From contig JAFPTE010000001.1 in NCBI GenBank assembly GCA_017400415.1, positions 1 to 8,166 on the forward strand: 8,166 nucleotides of DNA. Reading direction: 5' to 3'. Below, piece after piece: positions 6,166-8,166 of this stretch. The notes below the pieces were generated by a model. The model was given only the letters and a program-made list of their open reading frames with translations, did not search any database and was not told the DNA's origin. The DNA is from Oscillospiraceae bacterium. Its GTDB lineage: Bacteria; Bacillota; Clostridia; Oscillospirales; Oscillospiraceae. Positions within the stretch are counted from its first letter, which is position 1. Each line of letters opens with the position of its first letter. Made by a program: the position numbers and the translations under genes.

Positions 6166-8154
6166 TCAGGAAATGTCCGCCAGGTCAAGGTACTTGTACC
6201 CGTCGGCGGCGATGTGGTCCTTCCGGGCCTGAAGATTGTCGCCCAGGAGCATATCGAAAACGTAGGCGGTGTTCTCCCCGTCGCTGGGCATTACTTTTAT
6301 AAGCCGGCGGGTGGCCGGGTTCATGGTGGTCATCCACATCATATCCGGGTCGTTCTCGCCGAGACCCTTGGACCGCTGGACGGTGTATTTTTTGCCCTCC
6401 AGCTTTGCAAGGATGTCCGCCTTCTCCTTCTCCGTGTAGGCAAACCAGGTCTTCTCGCCCTGGGTTATCTCAAAGAGGGGCGTTTCGGCGATGAAGACCT
6501 TACCGGCCTCGATAAGGGCCGGAGTAAGGCGGTAAATCATGGTCAGGATAAGGGTGCGGATCTGGTAGCCGTCATAGTCCGCATCGGTGCAGATTATGAC
6601 CTTGCTCCAGCGGAGGTTGTCGAGATTGAAAAGGTTTACGTCCTTGGCCTTTGTAGCGACCTCAACACCGCAGCCGAGTACCTTTATGAGGTCGGTGATA
6701 ATCTCGCTCTTGAAGATACGGTTGTAGTCGACCTTCATACAGTTGAGTATCTTACCTCTGACGGGTATGACCGCCTGGAACTCGGAGTCGCGGGCCTGCT
6801 TGCAGGCGCCGAGGGCCGAGTCACCCTCAACTATGAACACTTCACGGCGATCCACGTCCTTTGTGCGGCAGTCGACAAACTTCTGCACACGATTGGACAT
6901 ATCCATATTCGCCGTAAGTGTCTTCTTCATGTTGACACGGGTCGCCTCGGCGTGAACGCGCGAGCGCATATTTATGAGCACCTGGTTGCAGATTTTGTCC
7001 GCATCCAGTTTGTTCTCGATGAAGTAGACCTCAAGCTGATGCTTGAAGAAGTCGGTCATGGCCTCCTGTATGAACTTGTTGGTAATCGACTTCTTTGTCT
7101 GGTTCTCGTAAGATGTAACGGTCGAGAAAGACGAGATGACAATCATAAGACAGTCGGCGACATCCTGGAAGGTTATCTTGCCGTCCGCCTTCTTGTACAT
7201 GCCGTTGTTCTTCAGATAGGCATCTATCTGATTGACAAAGGCAGTGCGGACGGCCTTGTCGGGCGCGCCGCCGTGCTCGAGCCAGGATGAGTTGTGATAG
7301 TACTCAGTCAGCTGATGCTTGTTTGAAAACGCGACAGCCGCTGAGATTTTGACTTTATACTCATCCTTGTCCTCGCGGTCGCGGCCGCGCCTCTCGCACT
7401 CCCAGTACTGGGTCTGCGTAAGCGTCTCATCGCCGGCGATTTCAGATATATAGTCAACAATTCCCTTCTCGTAGAAGTACTCGTACTTCTCAAACGAGGC
7501 TGCCGTGACCTGGTCACGAAGTATGAATGTCACGCCCGAGTTTACTATTGCCTGGCGCTTTATGGCATCCTGGAAATATTCAAGAGGAATATCTATGTCA
7601 GTAAAGACATCGAGGTCGGGTTTCCAGGTGATGAGTGAGCCGGTGTCATTCTTTTTGGCATAAGGCTCCTTCTCGAGTTCACCTTTGGGGTTACCCTTCT
7701 TGAAGTGCATAGTGTATTTAAAGCCGTCACGGCGCACCTCAGCGTCCATATACTCGGAGGCGTACTGCGTTGCACAGAGGCCGAGACCGTTGAGGCCCAG
7801 CGAGAAACCGTAGCTCGAGTCTATGGCATTCGTATTGTACTTACCGCCTGCGTACATCTCACAGAAGACGAGACGCCAGTTGTAATCCTTCTCTTTTTCG
7901 TTGTAGTCCATCGGTATGCCGCGGCCGTGGTCCTCGACGGAGATTGACTTGTCGAGGTAACGGGTGACAACTATCTTGTCGCCGTGGCCCTCACGGGCCT
8001 CGTCGATGGAGTTTGAGAGTATTTCAAAAAAGGAGTGTTCACAGCCGTCGAGACCGTCAGAACCGAAGATGACGGCCGGGCGCTTACGCACACGGTCGGC
8101 ACCTTTGAGCTGACTTATGTCGGTATTGCCGTAATCCGCTTTCTTTGCTGTCAT
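6166..8154 (-). CDS. parE: DNA topoisomerase IV-like (type IIA) subunit B, ATPase/TOPRIM
   Basis: 662 residues, full length for the short ParE/GyrB form. It binds ATP to close the strand-passage gate and supplies the metal-binding TOPRIM half of the cleavage site. The GHKL ATPase shows ExxxN (Glu44, Asn48), EDHGRGIP (Asp75), and a glycine loop SLGLNGLG (118-125) where most relatives have GGLHGVG, so His is Asn. The ATP-contacting lysine is in NQTKK (Lys354). TOPRIM: VEGDSALG (Glu443), PVRGKILN (464-471), DADYDG (Asp524, 526, 528) and RSKGLGENDPDMMW (594-607). The family motif DGSHIRT reads DGYQIRT. ATG 8154 is preceded by GAGGAA (8158-8163), 3 nt away. The stop is 17 nt before subunit A, indicating translational pairing. 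The codon choice changes within the gene: no CGG among 27 Arg codons before about codon 518, but 3 of the last 6. The promoter lies outside the window. It could equally be labelled gyrB; the partner's missing GyrA box favours parE. Confidence 0.92.
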   Translation of the reverse strand: MTAKKADYGNTDISQLKGADRVRKRPAVIFGSDGLDGCEHSFFEILSNSIDEAREGHGDKIVVTRYLDKSISVEDHGRGIPMDYNEKEKDYNWRLVFCEMYAGGKYNTNAIDSSYGFSLGLNGLGLCATQYASEYMDAEVRRDGFKYTMHFKKGNPKGELEKEPYAKKNDTGSLITWKPDLDVFTDIDIPLEYFQDAIKRQAIVNSGVTFILRDQVTAASFEKYEYFYEKGIVDYISEIAGDETLTQTQYWECERRGRDREDKDEYKVKISAAVAFSNKHQLTEYYHNSSWLEHGGAPDKAVRTAFVNQIDAYLKNNGMYKKADGKITFQDVADCLMIVISSFSTVTSYENQTKKSITNKFIQEAMTDFFKHQLEVYFIENKLDADKICNQVLINMRSRVHAEATRVNMKKTLTANMDMSNRVQKFVDCRTKDVDRREVFIVEGDSALGACKQARDSEFQAVIPVRGKILNCMKVDYNRIFKSEIITDLIKVLGCGVEVATKAKDVNLFNLDNLRWSKVIICTDADYDGYQIRTLILTMIYRLTPALIEAGKVFIAETPLFEITQGEKTWFAYTEKEKADILAKLEGKKYTVQRSKGLGENDPDMMWMTTMNPATRRLIKVMPSDGENTAYVFDMLLGDNLQARKDHIAADGYKYLDLADIS

Positions 8155-8157
8155 AAA

Positions 8158-8163
8158 TTCCTC
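8158..8163 (-). promoter_or_regulatory. Ribosome binding site of topoisomerase subunit B
   Basis: GAGGAA on the minus strand ends 3 nt before ATG 8154. It is a weaker site than those before the other genes. The last three bases of the window carry nothing else that I can assign. Confidence 0.65.
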
Positions 8164-8166
8164 ACA

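Noticed and set aside
4103..6232. Long open frame on the plus strand (709 codons) opposite subunit A
   Set aside because: It is antisense to a gene with clear family motifs, has no recognisable domain, and such mirror frames are common opposite GC-rich coding sequence.
6109..7290. Plus-strand open frame (393 codons) opposite subunit B
   Set aside because: Antisense to the conserved TOPRIM and C-terminal regions; no ribosome binding site or domain evidence.

Overview
The window reads as chromosomal DNA from a low-to-mid-rank uncertain Bacillota (Firmicutes), most likely a GC-rich gut Clostridia of the Oscillospiraceae type. This is an inference from the strong GAGGTGAT/AGGAGG ribosome binding sites, intrinsic terminators with long T-runs, a CCA-encoding tRNA gene, a lipobox lipoprotein, and a divergent type IIA topoisomerase pair of clostridial flavour. 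Every supported gene lies on the minus strand, so transcription runs from right to left; the plus strand carries only antisense open frames.

From 8154 down to 2772 lies a probable three-gene operon. The ATPase/TOPRIM subunit (GyrB/ParE type) is followed after 17 nt by the DNA-cleaving subunit (GyrA/ParC type), and after another 17 nt by a lipoprotein with a transglutaminase-like fold. The topoisomerase pair keeps its ATP-binding, metal-binding and tyrosine cleavage residues. It lacks a recognisable GyrA box, which suggests a topoisomerase IV-like rather than a gyrase role. The lipoprotein keeps the His and Asp of the transglutaminase triad but has Gly where the Cys should be, so it looks like a pseudoenzyme. 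A stem-loop overlaps its stop codon.

Next, a consensus promoter (TTGACA-17-TATAAT) drives a tRNA-Gly(GCC) gene with an encoded CCA end and its own terminator. Only 46 nt beyond that terminator starts a 438-codon gene for a membrane-anchored phosphodiester glycosidase (NAGPA-domain) protein. That gene ends in a strong intrinsic terminator. After a 187-nt gap containing a second perfect consensus promoter comes a paralogous gene, which runs off the left edge. The two paralogs share the same membrane anchor, proline-rich linker, domain order, ribosome binding site and GTG-GAT start, so they are a tandem duplication.

The points most worth a second look are an abrupt codon-usage change inside the TOPRIM region of the topoisomerase B subunit, the Cys-to-Gly pseudo-transglutaminase attached to a topoisomerase operon, the substituted quinolone-contact Ser in the A subunit, and the tandem envelope glycosidases whose first copy may depend on read-through from a tRNA promoter. 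I saw no CRISPR array, transposon, integrase or phage gene.
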